A DNA stretch of 64,000 nucleotides. It comes from CAIKLP01 sp965279595. Lineage in GTDB: Bacteria > Bacteroidota > Bacteroidia > Sphingobacteriales > Sphingobacteriaceae. The notes beneath the pieces were generated by a model. The model saw only the letters and a program-made list of their open reading frames with translations, was not told where the DNA came from and made no database searches. Location: positions 186,001 to 250,000 of the forward strand of contig OZ257246.1 of the NCBI GenBank assembly GCA_965279595.1, in the 5' to 3' direction. Position 1 is the first letter of the stretch. Each line of letters begins with the position of its first letter. Shown piece by piece: positions 53,715 through 62,484 of the stretch. The translations under genes and the position numbers were made by a program.

Positions 53715-55427
53715 ATGGAAAAAAGGTGGGTAGAAACTAAGCAAGCTGATGGGCTTTTGGCTAATCAGTTGGCTGATCAGTTGACAATCTCAACAGTGCT
53801 GGCATCATTGCTAGTTAACAGAGAGATCAATAATTTTGAAGAAGCAAAACAATTTTTCAGGCCTGACCTTAACCATTTACATGATCCTTTTTTAATGAAG
53901 GACATGGAGAAAGCAATTCTCAGAATCAATAAAGCCATCGAAACAAATGAACGCATTTTAATTTATGGCGATTATGATGTGGATGGAACTACTTCCGTTG
54001 CTTTGGTTTACGGTTTCTTCCTAAGTAAATATCCAAATCTTGATTTCTATATTCCTGATAGATATAAAGAGGGATATGGCATTTCTATTGCAGGTATTGA
54101 TTATGCCAATGAAAATAACTTTAGTTTAATTATTGCCTTAGACTGTGGTATTAAAGCAATAGATAAAGTTGACTATGCAAATAGTTTAGGTATTGATTTC
54201 ATCATTTGTGATCATCATTTACCAGGTGATTCAATCCCCAATGCAATTGCAGTATTAGATCCTAAAAGAGTTGATTGCGAATATCCTTATAAAGAACTTT
54301 CCGGTTGTGGAATTGGATTCAAATTAATACAAGCCTACAGTCAATTCCATGATATTTCTATTGATGAAATATTCCATTATTTAGATTTAGTAGTGGTTAG
54401 TATTTCATCTGATATTGTTCCTGTAACAGGTGAAAATAGGACCCTTGCTTACTTTGGATTACAACAACTAAATTCAAACCCTCGCCCAGGAATAAAAGCG
54501 CTCATGAATATTGCTGCTACCAAAGGTGATTTATCCATTAATGAAATTGTTTTTTCTATTGGCCCAAGAATTAATGCAGCAGGGAGAATTGATGATGCAG
54601 AACATTCAGTTAATTTATTATTAGCTGAAGATGAAAAATCTGCTTTTGAATTGTGTGAAATAGTTAACACAAAAAATATTGAGCGTAAGGAATTTGATCA
54701 ATCAATTACATTTGAAGCCATGCAGATGGTTGAAGAAAATGTGCATTTGCAAAATAGAAAATCAACTGTGCTTTATGATGCATCTTGGCACAAAGGAGTA
54801 ATTGGAATAGTAGCTTCTAGATTAATTGACAAATACTATAGGCCTACCATTATCTTAACTGAATCAAATGGACTAGCTGCAGGCTCAGCGCGTTCTGTTA
54901 ATGGATTTGATATATATGAAGCCATTAGTGCATGTAGCGATTTATTAGAACAATACGGAGGACATAAATATGCAGCTGGATTAACTTTGAAAATTGAAAA
55001 CATTCCAGCTTTTCAAAATAGATTTGAAGATATAGTTTCGAGAACCATTGCAGACACTTCATTGCAAGCAGAGATTGAAATTGAATCAGAATTAAAGCTC
55101 AGTGAATTTTCTTCTAAATTTTATAAAATATTGAAACAATTTGCACCCTTTGGGCCAGGGAATATGAAACCAGTTTTCATATCTAGAAATGTACAATTAG
55201 CCGGAGAAGTTCAATTAGTTGGAAAACAAAATGCGAATCATTTAAAATTTACCATTGTACAAAATGGAAGTTTTCAGTTTGATTGTATTGCTTTTGGTTT
55301 AGGTGCATTTAAAGATTCTTTAAAACCCAATGAGCCTTTTGATATTTGTTATACAATTGAAGAAAATAATTGGAAAGAAAAAGTGAGCATACAATTAAAC
55401 ATTAAAGACATTCGCGTTCAACAATAA
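53715..55427 (+). CDS. recJ: Single-strand-DNA-specific exonuclease RecJ
   Basis: RecJ degrades single-stranded DNA 5' to 3' in recombination and repair. This 570-residue DHH/DHHA1 protein has YGDYDVDGTTSVAL, the DCG in IIALDCGIKA, the DHH in IICDHHLPGD, SGCGIGFKLIQ, a GPRINAAGRIDDAE box, YGGHKYAAGLTL and a C-terminal OB-type domain. It is followed by lptB after 3 bp. Confidence 0.95.
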   Translation: MEKRWVETKQADGLLANQLADQLTISTVLASLLVNREINNFEEAKQFFRPDLNHLHDPFLMKDMEKAILRINKAIETNERILIYGDYDVDGTTSVALVYGFFLSKYPNLDFYIPDRYKEGYGISIAGIDYANENNFSLIIALDCGIKAIDKVDYANSLGIDFIICDHHLPGDSIPNAIAVLDPKRVDCEYPYKELSGCGIGFKLIQAYSQFHDISIDEIFHYLDLVVVSISSDIVPVTGENRTLAYFGLQQLNSNPRPGIKALMNIAATKGDLSINEIVFSIGPRINAAGRIDDAEHSVNLLLAEDEKSAFELCEIVNTKNIERKEFDQSITFEAMQMVEENVHLQNRKSTVLYDASWHKGVIGIVASRLIDKYYRPTIILTESNGLAAGSARSVNGFDIYEAISACSDLLEQYGGHKYAAGLTLKIENIPAFQNRFEDIVSRTIADTSLQAEIEIESELKLSEFSSKFYKILKQFAPFGPGNMKPVFISRNVQLAGEVQLVGKQNANHLKFTIVQNGSFQFDCIAFGLGAFKDSLKPNEPFDICYTIEENNWKEKVSIQLNIKDIRVQQ

Positions 55428-55430
55428 TAT

Positions 55431-56168
55431 ATGTTAGAATTAAGAGCAGAGAATCTTGTTAAAACTTACAAGAAAAGAACCGTCGTAAATCATGTTTCCT
55501 TTAATGTGAAACAAGGTGAAATAGTGGGTTTACTTGGGCCTAATGGTGCAGGGAAAACAACTTCTTTTTATATGATTGTTGGGTTGATAAAACCTAATGA
55601 AGGAAAAATATTTCTACAAGATGAAGACATTACTTATGAGCCCATGTATAAAAGGGCGCAAAAAGGAATTGGCTATTTGGCTCAAGAAGCTTCCGTATTT
55701 AGGAAACTAACTGTAGAAGAAAATATTTTAGCCATATTAGAAATGTCGGCTTATACAAAGAAGGAACAAAAAGAAAAATTAGAAGAGTTAATTGAAGAAT
55801 TTAGTTTAACTAAAGTTAGAAAAAATAGAGGTGATTTATTATCTGGAGGTGAAAGAAGAAGAACAGAAATTGCTAGAGCCCTTGCAGCAAACCCTAATTT
55901 TATTCTTTTAGATGAACCCTTTGCAGGAGTTGACCCTATTGCCGTTGAAGAGATACAATCCATTGTTTCCAAATTAAAAAATAGAAATATTGGAATATTA
56001 ATTACCGACCATAATGTGCAAGAAACTTTATCAATTACTGATAGAGCTTATTTGTTATTTGAAGGTTCCATTTTGAAATCAGGAAGTGCAACCGAATTGG
56101 CTGATGATGAACAAGTGCGAAGAGTTTATTTAGGTAAAAACTTTGTATTAAGACAAAAAACATTTTAA
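55431..56168 (+). CDS. lptB: LPS export ABC transporter ATPase
   Basis: LptB powers lipopolysaccharide transfer from the inner to the outer membrane. This 245-residue ATPase has Walker A GPNGAGKTTSFYM, Q-loop GYLAQEASVFRKLTVEEN, signature LLSGGERRRTEIARA, Walker B FILLDEPFAGVDPIAVEEI and the H-loop ITDHNVQETL, the LptB pattern. lptF, G and A/C are not adjacent. It is joined to recJ. Confidence 0.93.
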   Translation: MLELRAENLVKTYKKRTVVNHVSFNVKQGEIVGLLGPNGAGKTTSFYMIVGLIKPNEGKIFLQDEDITYEPMYKRAQKGIGYLAQEASVFRKLTVEENILAILEMSAYTKKEQKEKLEELIEEFSLTKVRKNRGDLLSGGERRRTEIARALAANPNFILLDEPFAGVDPIAVEEIQSIVSKLKNRNIGILITDHNVQETLSITDRAYLLFEGSILKSGSATELADDEQVRRVYLGKNFVLRQKTF

Positions 56169-56190
56169 TTTTTATTTTCAAAATTTTAAC

Positions 56191-57702
56191 ATGACTGTTG
56201 TAAATTCCATACTTTCTTGGATCATGAAGAAAAGAATTCATCAAATAGAATTCTTTATGAAATACCCTCATGAGGTACAAGAGGAATGGCTATTTAATTT
56301 GATCAACGGGGCAAGAAATACAGAATGGGGGAAAAAATACGATTACAAAAATATTGAAACAAGAAATCAATTTGTAGAACGTGTACCTCTTCAAAATTAC
56401 GATACGCTGAAACCCTATATAGAGCGCATGCTTAAGGGTGAGCAAAATATTTTATGGTCAACAGAAATTAAATGGTTTGCAAAATCATCAGGAACTACGA
56501 GTGATAAAAGTAAATTTATTCCTGTAAGTAATGAATCATTAGAAGAATGTCATTACAAAGGCGGAAAAGATTTATTGAGTTTTTATTGCAATAACCAACC
56601 TGAATCAAAAATCTTTACGGGCAAATGTTTAATTGTAGGAGGTAGTCATCAAATTAATCCATTGAACGATGAAACTTCTTATGGAGATTTATCAGCAGTG
56701 CTTATTAAAAATTTACCCATATGGGCTGAGTTCCACACAACTCCTGATAGTTCTATTGCTTTAATGGATCATTGGGAAGATAAGATTGAGAAAATTGCAA
56801 AAGCAACTATCAATGTAAACGTAACGAATATTTCAGGAGTGCCTACCTGGACAGTTTTACTTGCAAAAAGAATATTAGAAATAACTGGTAAGAAAAACTT
56901 ATTGGAAGTTTGGCCGAATCTAGAATTATATTTCCATGGTGCTGTGAATTTTGCACCTTATCGTGAGCAATTCAAAACATTGATTCCTTCTAATGATATG
57001 TATTATTTAGAAACTTATAATGCATCGGAAGGTTTCTTTGGTATACAAGACTTACAGCATTCTAATGAATTATTGTTGATGTTGGATTATGGTATTTATT
57101 ATGAATTCATTCCTTTAGAAAATATTGAAGAAGATAATCCAAAAACATTGGCATTATCAGAAGTAGAATTAAATAAAAATTATGCGATAGTAATTTCTAC
57201 AAATGGTGGACTTTGGAGATATGTTGTTGGTGATACCATTAAGTTTACTTCCTTAAACCCATACAGAATAACCATTACAGGAAGAACTAAACATTTCATA
57301 AATGCATTTGGCGAAGAGTTAATTATAGATAATGCAGAAAAAGCATTGGTCATTGCTTGTAAAGAATCAAATGCATCTATTAAAGATTATACTGCTGGAC
57401 CCATATATTTCGGAGACAATCAAAAAGGTGGACATGAATGGATAATTGAATTTGAAAAAGAGCCTGAGAACATTGATGATTTCATCACCTATTTAGATAA
57501 TGCACTGAAGGAACAAAACTCTGATTACGAATCGAAACGTAGAGCTGATATGGCTTTGCTTAAACCTACTATCCACATTGCACAACCCAATACATTTTAT
57601 AATTGGATGAAGCAAAGGGGCAAATTAGGTGGGCAACATAAAGTACCACGATTAGCCAATGATCGAAAATATATTGATGAAATTTTGCAATTCATGAATT
57701 AA
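56191..57702 (+). CDS. GH3-family acyl-adenylate/acyltransferase-like protein
   Basis: This 503-residue protein of the GH3 fold (ANL superfamily) has the adenylate motif KSSGTTSDKSKFIPVS, the YNASEGFFGIQD segment, a YVVGDTIKFTS strand and GRTKHFINAFGEELI. Plant GH3 enzymes join acyl acids to amino acids; the bacterial role is not known to me. It is 22 bp after lptB. Confidence 0.92.
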   Translation: MTVVNSILSWIMKKRIHQIEFFMKYPHEVQEEWLFNLINGARNTEWGKKYDYKNIETRNQFVERVPLQNYDTLKPYIERMLKGEQNILWSTEIKWFAKSSGTTSDKSKFIPVSNESLEECHYKGGKDLLSFYCNNQPESKIFTGKCLIVGGSHQINPLNDETSYGDLSAVLIKNLPIWAEFHTTPDSSIALMDHWEDKIEKIAKATINVNVTNISGVPTWTVLLAKRILEITGKKNLLEVWPNLELYFHGAVNFAPYREQFKTLIPSNDMYYLETYNASEGFFGIQDLQHSNELLLMLDYGIYYEFIPLENIEEDNPKTLALSEVELNKNYAIVISTNGGLWRYVVGDTIKFTSLNPYRITITGRTKHFINAFGEELIIDNAEKALVIACKESNASIKDYTAGPIYFGDNQKGGHEWIIEFEKEPENIDDFITYLDNALKEQNSDYESKRRADMALLKPTIHIAQPNTFYNWMKQRGKLGGQHKVPRLANDRKYIDEILQFMN

Positions 57703-57703
57703 C

Positions 57704-58324
57704 TTAGTACCTCACTTTTCTTACTAAGGCATTTGATCCATAAATACAAATACTAATTCCTGCTACAGTTTGTGCAGTATTTACATTGATAAATGGTGCA
57801 AATGCAACACCAAAATCATAAACTGGTTTAAGAACAAACTGCACTTGAGCTTGAATTCCAACACCAAAAGTTTTAGTTTCATTAATGGTTTTGGTAGAAT
57901 CAAAAGGATAGTAATTGGTATAAACTAATGATGGACCAACGAATGCAGCTGCTTTCCAATATTGCTTTTCAATAACTTTCCCTCTACCTACATTGATGCT
58001 ATGTAAATAAATGGTAGCACCTCCAAAAGCAATGTAATCAAGTGTGCTAGCGGTATAACCTACCTGCCAAAGTCGATCCATTTTATCATAATAATTAAAA
58101 TCAATTTGCATGTTGGCATTGGTGAAATTTGAAAGAGTGGGTACAAAATTAGGTCCGAAACCAAATAACAACCAATTGTTGCGAGTTTTAAATTGATAAT
58201 CGCCGATTACATACTCAGGGAAAACTTTTTTGGGTTTAGCCGCTTTTAATGAATCTGTTTCTTTTTGTGCAGAGGCAGACAAAATGAAAAGACACAAACA
58301 AATAAACAAGCTAATTTTTTTCAT
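57704..58324 (-). CDS. Probable outer-membrane beta-barrel protein, 206 aa
   Basis: The start is ATG 58324 (MKKISLFICLCLFILSASAQ, signal peptide). The mature part has alternating aromatic strands (NWLLFGFGPNFVPTL, AFGGATIYLHSI, FVGPSLVYTNY, FGVGIQAQVQFVLK) and ends in the aromatic residue Tyr, as outer-membrane barrels do. No family name is recognised. It abuts the convergent GH3 gene. Confidence 0.68.
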   Translation of the reverse strand: MKKISLFICLCLFILSASAQKETDSLKAAKPKKVFPEYVIGDYQFKTRNNWLLFGFGPNFVPTLSNFTNANMQIDFNYYDKMDRLWQVGYTASTLDYIAFGGATIYLHSINVGRGKVIEKQYWKAAAFVGPSLVYTNYYPFDSTKTINETKTFGVGIQAQVQFVLKPVYDFGVAFAPFINVNTAQTVAGISICIYGSNALVRKVRY

Positions 58325-58355
58325 AACCAAATACTATTTCGATACAACGTGCAAA

Positions 58356-59414
58356 TTAAGAAATAATTACAGACTCTTTCTTAGGGAAAACCAATGATAA
58401 AACAACACTTGCACTCAAAATAAATAAAATAACAATAAGGGAGTGAATGGTATCAAAGCCAATGGATTTAAGCCAATCATGCGCCAACATTTTAATTCCT
58501 ATAAAGGTTAATAAAAATGCTAAACCAATTTTCAAGTAATGAAATTTATGAATAATATTCACCAATAAAAAAAACATAGAACGCAAACCTAGAATGGCAA
58601 AAATATTCGAGAAGAAAACAATATAAGGATCCTTTGTTACTGAAAATATTGCTGGGATTGAATCTACTGCAAATATCAAATCAGAAAATTCAATCACAAT
58701 TAACACAATAAATAATGGTGTAATTAAAACCTTCCCCCCTTTTCTTATAAAAAAATGATTGCCAACATATTTTGGATAAACATTAAAAATGCGCGAAGCA
58801 AAACGAACAGCTGGATGATTTTCTGTTTCAATTTTATCTTCTTTATTTCTACCAATATACATGGCAATGCCTGTATATACTAAGAAAGCGCCGAACAAAT
58901 AAAGTATCCATTCAAAATTATGAATCAAGGTAGCTCCAAGAAATATAAATAAGAAACGCATTAATATAGCCCCTAAAATTCCCCAGAATAGCACACGATG
59001 GTAATACTTTTCACGCACATTAAAAGCTGAAAAAATCAATACTATTACAAAAATATTATCAACTGATAATGCATATTCAATTAAGTAACCCGTAATAAAT
59101 TCTAATGCTAAATTACTTCTATAAATAACTAAACTTTCCGCAAAATCATTGGGTACTAAATGTATGTTATGCTTATTAGTTTCTGTGATGACTTGCAAAT
59201 CTGCCATGGTTGATATTCCATGTATTAAATCACCGTGTGTTGAAAGTAAAACATAAAACAACAAAGCAAAACTTATCCATATCAAACTCATGATACTGGC
59301 TTCTTTTGTTTTGATGATATGGTCTTTTTGATTGAATACTCCTAAATCAAAGGCTAGCATCAACACAATAAACAAGGCAAAGCCTCCAAAAAACATTAAC
59401 TCATTTGTAATCAT
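58356..59414 (-). CDS. TerC/Alx-family membrane protein
   Basis: This 352-residue inner-membrane protein has about nine helices. SVDNIFVIVLIFSAF and FAVDSIPAIFSVTKDPYIVF carry the paired Asp residues of the TerC family. The loop after helix 2 (about 60-95) is longer than in E. coli Alx. Members move Mn2+ or link metal export to protein secretion; older names tie them to tellurite resistance. Its ATG directly follows the stop of the polyprenyl synthase gene upstream. Confidence 0.9.
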   Translation of the reverse strand: MITNELMFFGGFALFIVLMLAFDLGVFNQKDHIIKTKEASIMSLIWISFALLFYVLLSTHGDLIHGISTMADLQVITETNKHNIHLVPNDFAESLVIYRSNLALEFITGYLIEYALSVDNIFVIVLIFSAFNVREKYYHRVLFWGILGAILMRFLFIFLGATLIHNFEWILYLFGAFLVYTGIAMYIGRNKEDKIETENHPAVRFASRIFNVYPKYVGNHFFIRKGGKVLITPLFIVLIVIEFSDLIFAVDSIPAIFSVTKDPYIVFFSNIFAILGLRSMFFLLVNIIHKFHYLKIGLAFLLTFIGIKMLAHDWLKSIGFDTIHSLIVILFILSASVVLSLVFPKKESVIIS

Positions 59415-60386
59415 TTATAATTTTCTTTCAGTAGTAAATCTAACCAATTGTTCTAATGATATTTTTGCATCACTATCAGGGAAAGTACTTAGCAAATCAA
59501 ATGCTTTCTGTTGGTATTCAAACATTTTTTTTTCTGCATATTCCATTCCTCCATTTTCTGTAACAAAGCGAATCACTTCATCCACGCTTTGTTTTTCTTC
59601 ATTATGATTTTTTACCAAGTTTATAATTCTTCTTTTCTCTGACTGCTTACATTTTTGTAAAGCATAAATCAATGGCAAGGTCAGTTTCTTTTCTTTGATA
59701 TCAATTCCAGTTGGTTTACCAATATCTTCATAACCAAAATCCATCAAATCATCTTTTATTTGAAAAGCCATTCCTATATGCTCCCCAAACAACCTCATTT
59801 TTTCAACTGTATCATCATCCGAACCTGCAGAAGCTGCACCACAAGCACAACATGATGCAATTAAAGAAGCCGTTTTTTGTTGAATAATGGTATAATACAC
59901 ATCTTCTACAATATCCAACCTTCTTGCCTTTTCAATTTGCAACAACTCCCCTTCGCTCATTTGCTGAACAGCAGTTGAAACTATTTTCAATAATTGATGC
60001 TCTTCATTATTCACTGATAATAATAAACCTTTAGCCAATAAAAAATCACCTACCAAAACAGCAATCTTATTTTTCCATACTGCATTGATTGAGAAAAAAC
60101 CTCTTCGTTCATAGGCATCATCTACCACATCATCATGAACCAAAGTTGCGGTATGCAATAATTCAACTAATGCAGCTCCTCTATAGGTTGATTCAGTTAT
60201 ACCTCCACAAACTTTTGCTGAGAAGAACACAAACATTGGGCGCATTTGCTTCCCTTTACGCTTGTATATATAATGGGTAATCCTATCTAGCAAAGGCACC
60301 GAACTTTGCATCGAGGACTTGAACTTATCTTCAAAAGCATCCAATTCAGCAGCAATGGGTTTACGTATTTCGTTTAATTTGGACAT
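59415..60386 (-). CDS. Polyprenyl diphosphate synthase
   Basis: This 323-residue trans-prenyltransferase has the first aspartate motif LVHDDVVDDAYERRG (DDxxD), RGKQMRPMFVFFSAKV near the N-terminus, and the second motif QIKDDLMDFGYEDIGKP. It makes a long isoprenoid tail, likely octaprenyl-type for menaquinone; chain length is not certain. It heads a two-gene unit with TerC. Confidence 0.92.
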   Translation of the reverse strand: MSKLNEIRKPIAAELDAFEDKFKSSMQSSVPLLDRITHYIYKRKGKQMRPMFVFFSAKVCGGITESTYRGAALVELLHTATLVHDDVVDDAYERRGFFSINAVWKNKIAVLVGDFLLAKGLLLSVNNEEHQLLKIVSTAVQQMSEGELLQIEKARRLDIVEDVYYTIIQQKTASLIASCCACGAASAGSDDDTVEKMRLFGEHIGMAFQIKDDLMDFGYEDIGKPTGIDIKEKKLTLPLIYALQKCKQSEKRRIINLVKNHNEEKQSVDEVIRFVTENGGMEYAEKKMFEYQQKAFDLLSTFPDSDAKISLEQLVRFTTERKL

Positions 60387-60480
60387 TTCTTGGATTAGTG
60401 CTGCAAATTAAGAGAATGATTGGGATTTGGCAAGGGGAATAGGTAGAATGTTGAGGATTGAGTTGGGGAAGTTAGAAGAT

Positions 60481-60540
60481 GGATATTGGAAGTTGGTATA
60501 TTGGAAGTTGGATATTGGAAGTGGTAATTTGGATAATGGA
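60481..60540. repeat. Heptamer repeat tract, TTGGAAG/TTGGATA
   Basis: ATATTGGAAGTTGG occurs at 60483-60496 and 60498-60511, and as ATATTGGAAGTGG at 60512-60524, with TTTGGATAATGGA beyond. Read in 7-bp steps this is an alternating TTGGAAG/TTGGATA tract with one extra base and decay at both ends. It lies between convergent-free ends of the polyprenyl synthase gene start and the DUF1801 promoter. Confidence 0.8.
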
Positions 60541-60688
60541 AATAAATGCAACACATTGAGAATGGATTCAACTCCTTACTTAATTTGCACAGCAAGATTT
60601 TAGAAAACAAAACATCCAATATCCTGAGCATGGTTTTTTCCCAAAATGCAATTCTATTTCCAAAGGCATACATAGACTTTAATAATCT

Positions 60689-60719
60689 TTTGACAACTCG
60701 GTAGCTATTGGTATTTTTG
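60689..60719 (+). promoter_or_regulatory. Promoter of the DUF1801 gene
   Basis: TTTG (60689-60692), a 19-bp spacer and TATTTTTG (60712-60719) match the consensus; ATG 60770 is 50 bp downstream. Confidence 0.62.
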
Positions 60720-60769
60720 ATAATACAAAACTATTTGCAATCATTAGTTTGAAACAACAAGTAATAAAA

Positions 60770-61204
60770 ATGAATATTCTAGAACAAATCAATAATTATT
60801 TAGTAAGTCAATCAGAAGTCAAACGGAATGATATGCTTACTCTACATCAACTTATCATTAAAATAAAACCAAAATGTAAACTATGGTTCTTAGATGGTAA
60901 AAACAGTGAAAATAAAGTTGTTTCTAATCCTAATATTGGATATGGATCATACACAATTAAATATGCTGATGGTTCAACTCGAGAATTTTATCAAATTGGT
61001 TTAAGTGCCAACACTACCGGAATATCTGTTTACATAATGGGCATTGATGATAAAACCTATTTAGCTCAAACCTTTGGAAAGGATTTAGGAAAAGCAAGTG
61101 TAACGGGGTATTGCATTAAGTTCAAAGCAATAAAAGACATTAATATTGAAATTTTGGAAGCTGCAATTCGTTTTGGATGTGATGCTCAGAATAGGAAAGA
61201 ATAA
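60770..61204 (+). CDS. DUF1801-family protein
   Basis: The start is ATG 60770 (MNILEQINNYLVSQ), 144 aa; an upstream TTG is rejected. KRNDMLTLHQLIIKIKPKCKLWFLDG, with a later GYGSYTIKYADG and FYQIGLSANTTGISVYI, fits the YdhG-like DUF1801 fold. Its function is unknown. Soluble, with no signal. It is the first gene of a plus-strand strip of small genes. Confidence 0.82.
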   Translation: MNILEQINNYLVSQSEVKRNDMLTLHQLIIKIKPKCKLWFLDGKNSENKVVSNPNIGYGSYTIKYADGSTREFYQIGLSANTTGISVYIMGIDDKTYLAQTFGKDLGKASVTGYCIKFKAIKDINIEILEAAIRFGCDAQNRKE

Positions 61205-61233
61205 ATTAATGCATAATAATTGTAAATTAATAA

Positions 61234-61262
61234 TTGAGTAAAAAATAAACCCAATAACTTTG
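61234..61262 (+). promoter_or_regulatory. Promoter candidate of the SUMF1-like gene
   Basis: TAACTTTG (61255-61262) fits TAnnTTTG. A TTG at 61234-61236 lies 18 bp upstream. The final TTG of the -7 box is in frame with the gene and mimics a start. Confidence 0.45.
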
Positions 61263-61310
61263 TCAATAGAAAAGAATAATTCTAAAGTACTCTTCGATAT
61301 TAATCAACTA

Positions 61311-61967
61311 ATGTTGAATATACCTAATGGAAAAATTGAGTTGAATGATGATAGAACCAAAAACAAATGGGTTGTTGAAATAAAATCATTTTTACTTTCA
61401 AAATTCCCTGTGACACAAGATTTATATTTCGAAATAACTGGTGAAGAACCGAGCAGCTTCAAAGGTGAAAAGCATCCAGTTGAAACTATCACTTGGAAAG
61501 AAGCCATTACTTTTTGCAATCTCCTATCAAAAAAAAGCGGATTAGATTTGTGCTACCATATTCAGGAAGAAAACGAAACGATTACTTTTGATATAAATGC
61601 AAATGGATTCCGCTTACCAACAGAAGCTGAATGGGAATATGCATGTAAAGCAGGGAGTACTGGAATTAGATATGGTGAGTTAAATGACATTGCATGGTTT
61701 AAAAACAATTCAAATCAAAGTACGCATAGCGTCGGACAAAAAGAACCTAATGCTTGGGGACTTTATGATATGCTGGGCAACGTTTGGGAATGGTGTTCTG
61801 ATATTTATGATGAAAGCATTTATGGATCCTATAGAGTTTTTAGAGGTGCTGGTTGGTTTGATGAAGAACGCAGTGTCATGGCTACCACCCGCAGAAGAAG
61901 TCATCCTTTAAAATTTAAAATTGATGACTTAGGATTTCGAATTGCTAGAAATATAACTGAAAATTAG
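61311..61967 (+). CDS. SUMF1/formylglycine-enzyme-fold protein without catalytic cysteines
   Basis: The start is ATG 61311 (MLNIPNGKIELNDD), 218 aa; this puts the family's usual IPxG opening at the N-terminus. The fold is clear from KFPVTQDLYFEITG, GFRLPTEAEWEYACKAGS, NAWGLYDMLGNVWEWCSD, and FRGAGWFDEERSVMATTRRR with LGFRIAR at the end. The two copper-binding cysteines of true formylglycine enzymes, which lie after RGGS/W, are absent here. A role other than sulfatase activation is likely. No sulfatase is near. Confidence 0.87.
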   Translation: MLNIPNGKIELNDDRTKNKWVVEIKSFLLSKFPVTQDLYFEITGEEPSSFKGEKHPVETITWKEAITFCNLLSKKSGLDLCYHIQEENETITFDINANGFRLPTEAEWEYACKAGSTGIRYGELNDIAWFKNNSNQSTHSVGQKEPNAWGLYDMLGNVWEWCSDIYDESIYGSYRVFRGAGWFDEERSVMATTRRRSHPLKFKIDDLGFRIARNITEN

Positions 61968-62004
61968 AAAGCATCTTCTATAAAAATTTAATAACTTCAA
62001 TCAA

Positions 62005-62373
62005 ATGACTAAAAAAGAAATTGCACAAAATTTTTTAATGCTATCAGCTAAAGGAAAATCACGAGAAGCATTCGATTTATATGTAAATGAAAACTTTATT
62101 CATCACAATGTTTATTTCAAAGGTGATCGAAATACCTTGATGATTGCTATGGAAGAAAATGCAAAAATAAATCCTAATAAGATTTTTGAAATACAAAGGG
62201 CATTGGAAGATGCTGATTTAGTAGCAGTGCATTCTCGTGTACAGCTAGCAAAAAACGAAGCGGAGATTGCTGTCATGCATATTTTCAAATTTGAAAATGA
62301 TAAAATTAATGAGTTATGGGATTTTGGACAAGCATCTCCAGTAGATATGATAAATGAAAATGGTATGTTTTAA
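62005..62373 (+). CDS. NTF2/SnoaL-like small protein
   Basis: This 122-residue cone-fold protein has ENFIHHNVYFKGDRN and LVAVHSRVQLAKNEAEIAVMHIFKFENDKINELWDF, typical of SnoaL-like polyketide cyclase-related or nuclear-transport-factor-2-like proteins. Such folds bind small ligands; the ligand is unknown. 37 bp after the SUMF1-like gene. Confidence 0.85.
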   Translation: MTKKEIAQNFLMLSAKGKSREAFDLYVNENFIHHNVYFKGDRNTLMIAMEENAKINPNKIFEIQRALEDADLVAVHSRVQLAKNEAEIAVMHIFKFENDKINELWDFGQASPVDMINENGMF

Positions 62374-62484
62374 ATAGATTATTTTATAATAACAATTAAA
62401 ATTTTGCTCAAAAAATTAAGAAACAATTAAATTAAAAAGAGTAGTCAAAACAAAAAATACTATAACTAAAATTGAAAAATTAAA

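Larger units (their letters stand above)
60387..60769. other. Noncoding spacer of 383 bp holding a heptamer repeat and a promoter
   Basis: No convincing gene is seen. The left half (60420-60540) is unusually G-rich on the plus strand and contains the TTGGAAG/TTGGATA repeats. The right half is AT-rich and has the promoter of the DUF1801 gene. A minus-strand frame across it (60673-60395) reads through the repeat and is judged chance. Confidence 0.6.

Noticed and set aside
60481..60540. CRISPR-like array
   Set aside because: Units are 7 bp without spacers, and there are no cas genes.
60395..60673. Minus-strand frame of 92 codons across the heptamer repeat
   Set aside because: Its C-terminal half is a translation of the repeat (SNIPTSN-type runs), it has no family likeness, and the promoter of the plus-strand gene lies beside it.
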